From: Flavonifractor sp. AGMB03687
GTDB lineage: Bacteria; Bacillota; Clostridia; Oscillospirales; Oscillospiraceae
Assembly (NCBI RefSeq): GCF_017811815.1
Contig: NZ_JADKZI010000006.1
Coordinates: 62,001-126,000, forward strand
DNA length: 64,000 bases
Direction: 5' to 3'
Shown here: positions 43,773-52,142 of the stretch, piece by piece
Layout of the letters: every line of letters begins with the position of its first letter
Numbering within the stretch: position 1 is the stretch's first letter
The notes under the pieces: model-generated
Seen by the model: only the letters and a program-made list of their open reading frames with translations
Told to the model about the DNA's origin: nothing
The model's database searches: none
Translations under genes and position numbers: made by a program

Positions 43773-46182
43773 GGATGGCAAGCAGACGCCGCCGGTTCCC
43801 AAGAAGAAGCTTTCCCGCGCTGACAGAAAGCAGATCGAAGCCGCCATTGCCCGCGCCAACCGCACGGACAAAAAGGAAAAGTCCGCACAGGACAGCATCC
43901 CCTATGAGCGGATGTGGCCGGACGGCATTTGCCGCCTGCCTGACGGCCATTACACCAAGACCATCCAGTTCCAGGACATCAACTACCAGCTCTCGCAGAA
44001 CGAGGACAAGACGGCAATCTTTGAGGGCTGGTGTGACTTCCTCAACTACTTCGACAGCTCGATCCGATTTCAGCTGTCTTTTCTGAACCTTGCGGCATCC
44101 GAAGAAACCTTTGCCCGTGCTATTTCCATTCCCCTCCAGGGGGATGACTTCGACAGCATCCGTACCGAGTACATGACCATGCTGCAAAACCAGCTGGCAA
44201 GAGGTAACAACGGCCTTATCAAGACCAAGTTCCTGACCTTCGGTATCGACGCCGACAGCCTCAAGGCCGCCAAACCGCGTCTGGAGCGCATCGAGACCGA
44301 CATCCTCAATAACTTCAAGCGCCTGGGCGTGGCCGCTGAGGTGCTGGACGGCAAGGCACGGCTTGCACAGCTTCACTCCATTTTCCACATGGATGAGCAG
44401 GTGCCGTTCCGGTTTGAATGGGACTGGCTGGCTCCGTCCGGTCTGTCCACCAAGGACTTTGTCGCTCCGTCGGGCTTCGAGTTCCGCACCGGCAAACAGT
44501 TCTGTATGGGTAAAAAATACGGGGCTGTTTCTTTTTTGCAGATCCTCGCCCCGGAGCTGAATGACCGGATGCTGGCGGATTTTCTGGACATGGAAAGCTC
44601 TCTGATCGTCAGCCTGCACATCCAGTCGGTGGACCAGGTAAAGGCCATCAAGACGGTCAAGCGGAAAATCACCGACCTGGACCGCAGCAAGATCGAGGAA
44701 CAGAAAAAGGCTGTCCGTGCCGGATACGACATGGACATTATCCCGTCCGACCTTGCCACTTACGGCAATGAGGCCAAGAAGCTCTTGCAGGACCTGCAAT
44801 CCCGCAACGAGAGAATGTTTCTGGTGACCTTCCTGGTGCTGAACACGGCGGACAATCCCCGGCAGCTGGACAACAATATCTTCCAGGCCAGCTCTATTGC
44901 ACAAAAGCATAATTGTCAGTTGGTTTGCTTGGATTTCCAGCAGGAGGAAGGGCTGATGAGCTGCCTGCCCCTGGGCCTCAATCAGATCGAGATTCAGCGA
45001 GGGCTGACCACCAGCTCCACGGCCATCTTCGTGCCATTCACCACGCAGGAGCTGTTCCAGAATGGCAAGGAAGCACTGTACTACGGTATCAACGCCCTGT
45101 CCAACAACCTCATCATGGTGGACCGAAAATTGCTGAAAAACCCCAACGGGTTGATCCTGGGAACACCGGGCAGCGGCAAGAGCTTTTCGGCCAAGCGTGA
45201 GATCGCCAACTGCTTCCTGCTCACCACGGATGATGTCATCATCTGTGACCCGGAGGCCGAGTATGCGCCCCTGGTGGAGCGTCTGCATGGGCAGGTCATC
45301 AAGATTTCGCCCACATCCACCAACTACATCAATCCGATGGACCTGAACCTCGACTACTCGGACGATGAAAGTCCGCTGTCCCTCAAGTCCGACTTCATCC
45401 TGTCCCTGTGCGAGCTGATCGTGGGCGGCAAGGAGGGCTTGCAGCCGGTGCAGAAAACCATCATTGACCGCTGTGTGCGGCTGGTCTATCAGACTTACCT
45501 CAATGACCCTCGCCCGGAGAATATGCCCATTCTGGAGGACCTGTATGACCTGCTGCGGGCACAGGAGGAAAAGGAAGCGCAGTACATCGCCACGGCGCTG
45601 GAAATCTACGTCACCGGCTCCCTCAATGTGTTCAATCACCGCAGCAATGTGGACATCAACAACCGCATTGTCTGCTATGACATCAAGGAACTGGGCAAGC
45701 AGCTGAAAAAGATCGGTATGCTGGTGGTCCAGGACCAGGTGTGGAACCGTGTCACCATCAACCGTGCCGCCCACAAGTCCACCCGCTACTACATCGATGA
45801 GATGCACCTGCTGCTGAAAGAGGAACAGACCGCCGCCTACACGGTGGAGATCTGGAAGCGGTTCCGTAAGTGGGGCGGCATCCCCACCGGCATCACGCAG
45901 AATGTCAAAGACCTTTTGAGCAGCCGGGAGGTGGAGAACATCTTTGAGAACTCCGACTTCGTGTATATGCTCAACCAGGCGGGCGGTGACCGGCAGATTC
46001 TCGCCAAACAGCTGGGCATTTCTCCGCACCAGCTCAGCTATGTGACCCATTCTGGCGAGGGCGAGGGCCTGCTGTTCTACGGCGCAACCATCTTGCCTTT
46101 CGTGGACCACTTCCCGAAGAACACCGAGTTGTACCGCATTATGACCACCAAACCCCAGGAACTGAAAAAGGAGGATGAATGA
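43738..46182 (+). CDS. virB4: VirB4/TraE-type conjugation ATPase
   Basis: About 814 residues. I prefer TTG 43738 because AAGGAGG (43722-43728) is 9 nt away; ATG 43732 is too close. Residues 60-400 form the VirB4 N-terminal domain. Walker A GTPGSGKSFSAKRE lies near 475, DDVIICDPEAEYAPLV near 500, Walker B YYIDEMHLLL near 685 and TGITQNVKDLL near 720. It powers pilus or channel assembly and substrate transfer. The gene is intact. Its stop overlaps the next gene by 4 nt. Confidence 0.94.
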   Translation: MFTAKKNRQADKDGKQTPPVPKKKLSRADRKQIEAAIARANRTDKKEKSAQDSIPYERMWPDGICRLPDGHYTKTIQFQDINYQLSQNEDKTAIFEGWCDFLNYFDSSIRFQLSFLNLAASEETFARAISIPLQGDDFDSIRTEYMTMLQNQLARGNNGLIKTKFLTFGIDADSLKAAKPRLERIETDILNNFKRLGVAAEVLDGKARLAQLHSIFHMDEQVPFRFEWDWLAPSGLSTKDFVAPSGFEFRTGKQFCMGKKYGAVSFLQILAPELNDRMLADFLDMESSLIVSLHIQSVDQVKAIKTVKRKITDLDRSKIEEQKKAVRAGYDMDIIPSDLATYGNEAKKLLQDLQSRNERMFLVTFLVLNTADNPRQLDNNIFQASSIAQKHNCQLVCLDFQQEEGLMSCLPLGLNQIEIQRGLTTSSTAIFVPFTTQELFQNGKEALYYGINALSNNLIMVDRKLLKNPNGLILGTPGSGKSFSAKREIANCFLLTTDDVIICDPEAEYAPLVERLHGQVIKISPTSTNYINPMDLNLDYSDDESPLSLKSDFILSLCELIVGGKEGLQPVQKTIIDRCVRLVYQTYLNDPRPENMPILEDLYDLLRAQEEKEAQYIATALEIYVTGSLNVFNHRSNVDINNRIVCYDIKELGKQLKKIGMLVVQDQVWNRVTINRAAHKSTRYYIDEMHLLLKEEQTAAYTVEIWKRFRKWGGIPTGITQNVKDLLSSREVENIFENSDFVYMLNQAGGDRQILAKQLGISPHQLSYVTHSGEGEGLLFYGATILPFVDHFPKNTELYRIMTTKPQELKKEDE

Positions 46183-46553
46183 CCATGAAGCCCAATATGG
46201 AACTGAACTCTATGATGTTTTTTGAAGCGGCGCTGGAGGAACAGCGTTCCAATCTGCTCTCCGACATGGCCGCTGCCGTCAGCGAATGCCGTGAAGCGGC
46301 AGACCAGGCGGCTCAGCTGAGCGAGGACGGCGAGGCGGGCCTGCTGCGCCTGACGGAAATCTGGTGCGCTATGAACGGCGTTCCCGTCATCGTCATCTTC
46401 GAGGGCGGGCAGTCTGAACTGCTGGCCTCTGTAGTGGCGCAGATCTACGCCTTTCTGATCCAGCACCCCTCCCGTGGTCCCCAGGGGTTGGCCCTCTATG
46501 TGGAGCTGCGCTACATGATGGCCTCCCTGATGATGGGAGAATGGTTTGAATAG
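46179..46553 (+). CDS. Small hypothetical ICE protein
   Basis: 124 residues starting in the ATGA overlap with virB4. It is mainly helical: an acidic N-terminal coiled segment (AALEEQRSNLLSDMAAAVSE) and a hydrophobic C-terminal part (VIVIFEGGQSELLASVVAQIYAFL, in part). I see no true membrane helix. In intact relatives an NlpC/P60 hydrolase and topoisomerase usually come after virB4; they are absent here. Its coupling to virB4 suggests a secretion-linked role. Confidence 0.6.
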   Translation: MTMKPNMELNSMMFFEAALEEQRSNLLSDMAAAVSECREAADQAAQLSEDGEAGLLRLTEIWCAMNGVPVIVIFEGGQSELLASVVAQIYAFLIQHPSRGPQGLALYVELRYMMASLMMGEWFE

Positions 46554-47766
46554 TGCCGAGTACCGGGAGGCCCTGTTGGTGCTGGACGATAGCACCTATC
46601 TTCATGTTCAGCCCTGCGACACCGGCTGGGACTACACCCTCTACGATGCGGCAACCATGAAGCAGTTGGACGGCGGCCAGCTGGATGGGGCGGACTTGGG
46701 CCGCTCCACAGCGGTCAGCCATATCTGCGAGGACCTGGGGATGGGCGGCAAGTCCATCAAATATGCTCCGCTGTCTATGATCGAGACCTTGCAGGAACAG
46801 GCCAGCCAGCAGAGCGCAGAAACCGCAGCCGCCCAGCTACCGGATGCTCAGGAACAGGCGTTGGACGAATATCCCATGCCGGACCCAGCGCTGACACAGG
46901 ATGATTTGGAAAAGTGCGGATACCTGGACGGCGACCTTCTGCCGCTCTCCAAAGAACGAGCCTATGAACTGATGGAGCGCGACCTGACCGTTTACATTAT
47001 CCAGGAGGGCGAGAATCCGGCGATGGCTTTTGACACCGCTGATTTGGATGCCCATGACGGCATCTTCGCCGTGTCCCGTGAGGAATGGGAGGAAAGCCCG
47101 GAGTTTGATAAGTTGGTCAAGGACCGCATGGCCCACCAGGAGGAACGGGAGCAGGCATTTCTCTCTCACAAGGGGGACTGCTATGCGATTTATCAAGTGA
47201 AGCACACTGACGAGCTGCGGGACATTCGTTATGAGGGGCTGGAGTGGATCAAGTCCATCGGGCGGACAGTTCAGCGAGACAACTACGATCTGGTCTACAC
47301 TGCGTCGCTTGCCCCCGGAGACCTGAAAGGCAGTGTGCTGGACAATCTCGAATACCGCTTTAATAATGAACATCCCGCCGACTACCGCCATCCGTCCATG
47401 AGCGTCAGCGACATCGTTGCCATTAAGCGTGATGGCAAGGTATCCTGTCATTACTGCGACAGCTTCGGCTTTGAGCCGGTTCCCGGATTCTTGCCGGATA
47501 ATCCATTGAAAAATGCGGAAATGACCGTAGAGGATGACTACGGTATGATCGACGGTATCATCAACAACGGCCCCAAGGAGCCGACGGTAGCCCAGCTGGA
47601 ACAGCAGGCCCGCAGCGGTCAACCCATATCCCTCATGGATTTGGCAGCCGCCGCCCACCGGGAGGATCGGGACAAGAAAAAGTCCGTCATGGAGCAGCTG
47701 AAAAGTCAGCCCAAGGCGGAACCCAAAAAAGCAGCGCCCAAAAAGAGTGCGGAAAGGGAGATTTGA
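46546..47766 (+). CDS. YodL/DUF4316-domain ICE protein
   Basis: 406 residues from TTG 46546, overlapping the previous gene by 8 nt. Around residue 210 is the YodL-type segment CYAIYQVKHTDELRDIRYEG, and FNNEHPADYRHPSMSVSDIVAI follows near 270. That is the usual DUF3849/YodL/DUF4316 arrangement of Tn1549-like elements. The last 50 residues are Lys/Pro/Ala-rich. The family is conserved in conjugative elements, but its activity is unknown. Confidence 0.8.
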   Translation: MNSAEYREALLVLDDSTYLHVQPCDTGWDYTLYDAATMKQLDGGQLDGADLGRSTAVSHICEDLGMGGKSIKYAPLSMIETLQEQASQQSAETAAAQLPDAQEQALDEYPMPDPALTQDDLEKCGYLDGDLLPLSKERAYELMERDLTVYIIQEGENPAMAFDTADLDAHDGIFAVSREEWEESPEFDKLVKDRMAHQEEREQAFLSHKGDCYAIYQVKHTDELRDIRYEGLEWIKSIGRTVQRDNYDLVYTASLAPGDLKGSVLDNLEYRFNNEHPADYRHPSMSVSDIVAIKRDGKVSCHYCDSFGFEPVPGFLPDNPLKNAEMTVEDDYGMIDGIINNGPKEPTVAQLEQQARSGQPISLMDLAAAAHREDRDKKKSVMEQLKSQPKAEPKKAAPKKSAEREI

Positions 47767-47767
47767 T

Positions 47768-47983
47768 ATGGGAAACTTCACTTTTGAGGAAACGAACCTG
47801 CTGTGCATTTACAACACCGGCAGCCGCACCGGGTTGATCGAGGCTTTGACCGAGATGTGCGGCGAGCTTTCGCCGGAGGAAGCCGAGCTGTGGGAGCTGA
47901 CGGACAGCGCCCTGGGTAAGCTCAAGGCTATGAGCGATGCCGAGTTTGCCGAGCTGGAGCTGTTCCCGGATTTCGACGAGTAA
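47768..47983 (+). CDS. Transposon-transfer assisting protein (TTRAP family)
   Basis: 71 residues from ATG 47768. The FTFEETNLLCIYNTGSR start and the acidic helical remainder (ALTEMCGELSPEEAELWELTDSAL, in part) match the TTRAP family found next to the YodL and large helicase-type genes of Tn1549-type elements. Experimental evidence for a transfer role is limited. It is 1 nt after the previous stop. Confidence 0.82.
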   Translation: MGNFTFEETNLLCIYNTGSRTGLIEALTEMCGELSPEEAELWELTDSALGKLKAMSDAEFAELELFPDFDE

Positions 47984-48062
47984 ACACTATCCCAACTGAC
48001 CCAGCGGGGCGGCCTGATGTGCCGCCCCATTTCTATTTAACATGAAAGGAGGACAGAAAACC

Positions 48063-50543
48063 ATGCCATCCAAAGCTGAATTTTACCGGCAGATGGCCGA
48101 ACAGGTATCGACCCGGCTTGTGGGCAGCTGGCAGGAATGGACGGCCTTTCTTGCCACGGCTGCCCGCCTCTACAAATATCCGTTCCATGAGCAGATGATG
48201 ATTTACGCCCAGCGCCCGGACGCCACCGCCTGTGCCGAGTACGATCTGTGGAACGAGAAGATGGGCCGGTATGTGCGGCGCGGTTCCAAGGGTATCGCCT
48301 TGGTGGACGATTCTGGCGACAGACCCCGGCTGCGCTATGTGTTCGATATTTCCGATACCGGCACCCGTGAACATTCCCGTACCCCCTGGCTGTGGCAGCT
48401 GGAGGAACAGCACATCGGGCCTGTGTCGGCCATGCTTGAGCGCAACTACGGTATTGCCGGTGACGATCTCGCCCAGCAGCTCACCGATGTGGCCGGAAAG
48501 CTGGCGAGTGAGTATTGGGACGAGCATCAGCAGGACTTCCGCTATATTGTTGACGGTTCGTTCCTGGAGGAATACGATGATCTCAACATCGAAGTCCAAT
48601 TCAAAGCGGCGGCCACTGTCAGCATCGCCTATGCCCTGATGTCCCGCTGCGGTTTGGAGCCGGAACGCTACTTCCAGCACGAGGACTTTATGGCAATCTT
48701 CGATTTCAATACCCCGGCCACGGTTGGGGCGTTGGGAGCAGCGGTCAGCCAGATCAACCAGCAGGTGCTGCGGCAGATCGGCGTCATCATCCAGAACTAT
48801 GAGCGCGAACATCTTGCGGAAAGGAGCATTACACATGGAGAACAACCTGACTTACACGAGGAACGGAGATTATCAGATTCCCGACCTGAAGTTGACCGAG
48901 CAGCCAACGAAGCCCCTAGGCAAGTACGGGCGGTTGCGGAAAGCGTATCTGAAGGAACACCGGCCCCTGATTTACAATCAGCTGCTGCTGACCGAGGAGC
49001 TGTACCCGCACCTGCTGGAGATCGACGAGACGGCAAACAGCCGTTTGCAACAGATGATGCCCCAGCTGGCGGAGTCGGCGGGCGCGACGGAGGAGCTGAA
49101 AGCCCGCGATCCGATGCGCTGGGTGGGCCTGATGAACACCTGCAAGGCCCAGGCCGAGGAGATTCTGATGGCGGAGCTTATCAACAGCTGACCTTAAACC
49201 TGTTCCTCTCCGAAGCGGAACAAATCCAAAGAATAGATGAAGCAGAGAATGTGCAAACATCCTCTGCTTTTTCTTTTGCCCGGGAACAGTCGCAGCCGGA
49301 AGCTGCTGACCAGGAGGCAGAGGCGGCAAAGCCTACTCTTCGGGAGCTGCATGAAAAATACAAGCCCATCGTGCTGGAGGCTGTCACCCAGGATGCCAGG
49401 TACCGGAACGCCTGCGGTCATAGTGATTATGAAAACGCTATGATCGAGTGTAATGCTGCTGTGCGCCGCGCCATTCTTGATTCCCACGATATAGAGCTGA
49501 TCCGCCTGTTCTCTGATGTGCCGGAGTTTCGCCAGCGGCTGCACCGGGAAGTGGCAGACGAAACCTATCCAAAGCTCCATGAGCTGCTGCGCCCACTTTC
49601 GGACAATGACATTGACCGGGCTATCCAATCCTGGAACGGAAAGATCGAGAGCAAACACGCCGTTGTCCGCTACATGAAAAAGCATGGGCGGGAAAAAGAC
49701 ACCGCAGCATGGCTGGCCCATGAGTTTGACGGCGGTGACGGCAAAACCCCGTTTGCGATCCGCCCGGAAAGCCCCAACGGGATGGCTCTGCCCTGGCCCA
49801 AAGTACAGCGCCGGATTGCCCAGCTCATCAAAGAGGACCGTTTCTACACCCAAGTTGAAAAGGACAATTTAGATGATGTGGACCCCATCGCCATCCGGGA
49901 GACCCTGGCTCAGCGTGGGATTGTAGACGGCCAAGTGGTGGACCCGGAAAAGCTGGACAGCGATCCCTTTGTGCAGCGGGTCATGGCCGATGCCCAGCGG
50001 ATTGCTGCGGAGGAAACGCCAGAACAGCCCACACCGCCAGACTTATCTGGTCAGCCCATCACCCGCATGGGGGATAACATCACCATTGGAAACGGTGACC
50101 CGGTCCATGAGATCGACATTATGGTCAACGAGGTCCTTCCCAAGGGTAAGGTTCTGGAGCGCGCCTGGGAGATCGCCCGTATGTGGAAGACCATGCCCTA
50201 TGAGAACCGCACCATCATGTCCAACCTGGCCAAGCGTCCTCTGAAGAAGCTGCTGATGGAGGATCTGAAGCTGCACACCGTCTCCGAGCAGTATGGCTCT
50301 CTGCTGCGTATTGCCGCCGGTGAGCTGGGTGACGAAAATTCTGCTCAGCAGGATGAGAAGTACATCAGCCGCGTCAATGACTGGCGCTACGCCACCCGCG
50401 ACATGGAGGCGCCTCAGACCGCCGAATCCTGGCGCACTATGCCCAAGAAAGCCACCGAGTGGTGGGAAAAGGTTCGGGCCGGTGAGATCGAAAACCCCTA
50501 CGTTTTTGAGCACAGCAACGAGCCCGAGGATTACGAATTCTAA
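48063..50543 (+). CDS. Chimeric ORF: 5' part of the large ICE protein fused in frame to a crotonase C terminus
   Basis: 826 codons from ATG 48063 (AAGGAGGACAG upstream). Residues 1-686 are the N-terminal part of the very large ArdC/SNF2-type protein of Tn1549-like ICEs (AEFYRQMAEQVSTRLVGSWQ, KYPFHEQMMIYAQRPD). A Pro/Gly/Asp-rich linker spans about 260-375. From residue 687 (base 50121) the sequence switches to MVNEVLPKGKVLERAWEIAR and continues as the last 140 residues of a crotonase paralogous to the gene at 60097. The two agree in both protein and DNA. Neither half is complete, so the product is probably non-functional. The linker region carries an overlapping tnpV gene in another frame. 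Confidence 0.85.
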   Translation: MPSKAEFYRQMAEQVSTRLVGSWQEWTAFLATAARLYKYPFHEQMMIYAQRPDATACAEYDLWNEKMGRYVRRGSKGIALVDDSGDRPRLRYVFDISDTGTREHSRTPWLWQLEEQHIGPVSAMLERNYGIAGDDLAQQLTDVAGKLASEYWDEHQQDFRYIVDGSFLEEYDDLNIEVQFKAAATVSIAYALMSRCGLEPERYFQHEDFMAIFDFNTPATVGALGAAVSQINQQVLRQIGVIIQNYEREHLAERSITHGEQPDLHEERRLSDSRPEVDRAANEAPRQVRAVAESVSEGTPAPDLQSAAADRGAVPAPAGDRRDGKQPFATDDAPAGGVGGRDGGAESPRSDALGGPDEHLQGPGRGDSDGGAYQQLTLNLFLSEAEQIQRIDEAENVQTSSAFSFAREQSQPEAADQEAEAAKPTLRELHEKYKPIVLEAVTQDARYRNACGHSDYENAMIECNAAVRRAILDSHDIELIRLFSDVPEFRQRLHREVADETYPKLHELLRPLSDNDIDRAIQSWNGKIESKHAVVRYMKKHGREKDTAAWLAHEFDGGDGKTPFAIRPESPNGMALPWPKVQRRIAQLIKEDRFYTQVEKDNLDDVDPIAIRETLAQRGIVDGQVVDPEKLDSDPFVQRVMADAQRIAAEETPEQPTPPDLSGQPITRMGDNITIGNGDPVHEIDIMVNEVLPKGKVLERAWEIARMWKTMPYENRTIMSNLAKRPLKKLLMEDLKLHTVSEQYGSLLRIAAGELGDENSAQQDEKYISRVNDWRYATRDMEAPQTAESWRTMPKKATEWWEKVRAGEIENPYVFEHSNEPEDYEF
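48835..49191 (+). CDS. tnpV: TnpV-family protein encoded inside the large ICE gene in another frame
   Basis: 118 residues from ATG 48835 with AAGGAG at 48820-48825. It reads NGDYQIPDLKLTEQPTKPLGKYGR, then a helical region ending MRWVGLMNTCKAQAEEILMAELIN. That matches the small transposon protein TnpV known from Tn4451-type and other clostridial elements. The gene lies wholly inside the chimeric ICE ORF on the same strand but in a different frame, where the host protein has its low-complexity linker. Its role in transposition is undefined. Confidence 0.8.
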   Translation: MENNLTYTRNGDYQIPDLKLTEQPTKPLGKYGRLRKAYLKEHRPLIYNQLLLTEELYPHLLEIDETANSRLQQMMPQLAESAGATEELKARDPMRWVGLMNTCKAQAEEILMAELINS

Positions 50544-50554
50544 TTCCTTTGAAC

Positions 50555-50594
50555 AAAAAGGTGCACGCCGCAAATTTGCGGCGTGCACCTTTTT
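50555..50594. terminator. Terminator after the crotonase remnant
   Basis: The perfect stem AAAAAGGTGCACGCCGCAAA with its full complement lies between converging genes and is the original end of the lost crotonase operon. Confidence 0.9.
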
Positions 50595-50613
50595 ATTCCG
50601 CATAAAACAGTCT

Positions 50614-52035
50614 CTACAGACCATATTTCTGCTTTTTCCGGACAATCGTGGACTGATTGACACCCAAGTATTCTGCCGCTTTATAGGTAGTCCCGCAGCG
50701 GGCAAGCGCATCCGCAATGGCCTGCCGCTCGCAGGACTGAACATATTCCTCCAGGGAATACGGGCCCTCGGAGGGCGCAGGGGTTGCCGCATGCCACACA
50801 GGCTGCTGGATAGACTGCGCTTGGCCATTCTGACTGGGAATCGAGCCGGAAATCAGATGGTCGGGGGCTTGTCGGATCTCCATGGCATCCGCCGTACTGG
50901 TAATCAACAGCCGCTCCACTACATTGCGCAGTTCCCGTACATTACCCGGCCAATCGTAGGCCTGCAGCTGATCCAACACCCCCTGGGCAAAGACCTTTGT
51001 GCGGCCATACTGGCGGCAAAACTGTTCCAGAAAGTGCAGCGCCAGCGGTACAATATCCTCTCTGCGTTCCCGCAGCGGCGGTAACGTAATAGGTACCACT
51101 GAGAGCCGATAGTAAAGATCCGAACGGAAATTCCCCTGCTCCATCTGCTCCCGCAGATCCTGATTGGTAGCGCAGATCAGGCGGAAATCCAGTTCCTTTT
51201 CCTCCAAGGCGCCCAGCCGTTTGCTCCGGCGGGTCTCCAGCAGACGAAGCAGCTTACCCTGCAAAGCCAGGGGAAGCGAATTTACTTCGTCCAGAAACAA
51301 AGTTCCCCCCTGGGCCTTCTCCACAAGGCCCGGTTTTCCTGTATTCAGTGCACCGGTAAAAGCACCCTTTTCATATCCGAAGAGCTCCGCCTCCAGCAGA
51401 TTTTCTGGCAAAGCCGCACAGTTAATCTCCACCATGTCTCCTCTGGCCCGCCGACTATGGCGGTGGAGATATTGCGCTACAACCTCCTTGCCTGTCCCGG
51501 TCTCTCCGGTAAGCAATACGGTGGTATCTACCTGGGCAAGCTGCCTGGCCATCTCCAGCAGGGCACGCATGGCTGGGCTTTCCGCCACCACTTCCACAGG
51601 CCCCGGCGCTCCCGCATTGCCCGGGTAAACATCCGCATAATCCCGATCCTCTACCAGTAATGCATTCTGAAATTGACGCTCCAGCGTCTCCAGCAGCGTA
51701 GTTTCCACCAATACATATACTACCGCACCCATATCATCAAAAATGGGGGTAGCCGTAGCCATCTGCCGGTAGTGGTATCCCCGGGGCGTAATAACGGTAT
51801 TGATCATCGTCAGCGGTTTTTTCTGTTCCAATGCCGCCACACCCACGCTTTTGCGCACCTGTCCCTCAGGCACCAACCGAAATGCGTTTAGCTGAAGGAT
51901 ATCTTCCCGGCTGGCTCCGCCTACCATCTGGAGAAATGCCCGGTTACAATAAATATAGCGGCCGACATGGTCCAGAACATAAATACCCTGATGAAGGTTA
52001 TCAAACATAACTTCCCAGAAGGACTCTGCCAGCAT
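50614..52035 (-). CDS. PAS-domain sigma54-dependent transcriptional activator
   Basis: 473 residues; the start at 52035 is preferred because a GAGG site lies about 10 nt upstream. The N-terminal PAS domain (about 8-110; YVLDHVGRYIYCNRAFLQMVGG) senses a ligand. The central AAA+ domain has GETGTGKE near 178, the sigma54-contacting GAFTGA loop near 240 and LFLDEVNSLP near 262. The C-terminal HTH (TYKAAEYLGVNQSTIVRKKQKYG) is of the Fis/TyrR kind. It activates RpoN promoters, often of catabolic operons in Clostridia. I could not find a clear -24/-12 site in the island shown, so its targets may lie outside. Confidence 0.93.
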   Translation of the reverse strand: MLAESFWEVMFDNLHQGIYVLDHVGRYIYCNRAFLQMVGGASREDILQLNAFRLVPEGQVRKSVGVAALEQKKPLTMINTVITPRGYHYRQMATATPIFDDMGAVVYVLVETTLLETLERQFQNALLVEDRDYADVYPGNAGAPGPVEVVAESPAMRALLEMARQLAQVDTTVLLTGETGTGKEVVAQYLHRHSRRARGDMVEINCAALPENLLEAELFGYEKGAFTGALNTGKPGLVEKAQGGTLFLDEVNSLPLALQGKLLRLLETRRSKRLGALEEKELDFRLICATNQDLREQMEQGNFRSDLYYRLSVVPITLPPLRERREDIVPLALHFLEQFCRQYGRTKVFAQGVLDQLQAYDWPGNVRELRNVVERLLITSTADAMEIRQAPDHLISGSIPSQNGQAQSIQQPVWHAATPAPSEGPYSLEEYVQSCERQAIADALARCGTTYKAAEYLGVNQSTIVRKKQKYGL

Positions 52036-52090
52036 ACTATACGACCTCACTTTTCCATTTTGTTTTAGTGTAGCATATCTTGCAGAATCA

Positions 52091-52124
52091 GAAAAGGTCC
52101 ATCCTATAAAGGATGGACCTTTTC
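52091..52124 (-). terminator. Terminator of the MFS gene
   Basis: GAAAAGGTCCATCC / GGATGGACCTTTTC around TATAAA lies just after the stop of the MFS gene on the minus strand. Confidence 0.88.
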
Positions 52125-52142
52125 TATGCCGCATAACTGCAA

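Larger units (their letters stand above)
30600..50120 (+). mobile_element. Decayed Tn1549-type integrative conjugative element with nested insertions
   Basis: Gene order parA-parB, rep, DUF4406, DUF5720-like, pcfB, virD4, maff2, virB6, prgI, virB4, YodL/DUF4316, TTRAP, large ArdC/helicase-type gene is that of Tn1549-like ICEs of gut Firmicutes. Damage is extensive. virD4 is cut at codon 340, maff2 keeps only its last 28 codons, and the large gene ends at codon 686. No relaxase, NlpC/P60 hydrolase, topoisomerase or integrase of this ICE is present. It cannot transfer by itself. The left boundary is estimated; the right boundary at about 50120 is set by the start of crotonase homology. Confidence 0.85.
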
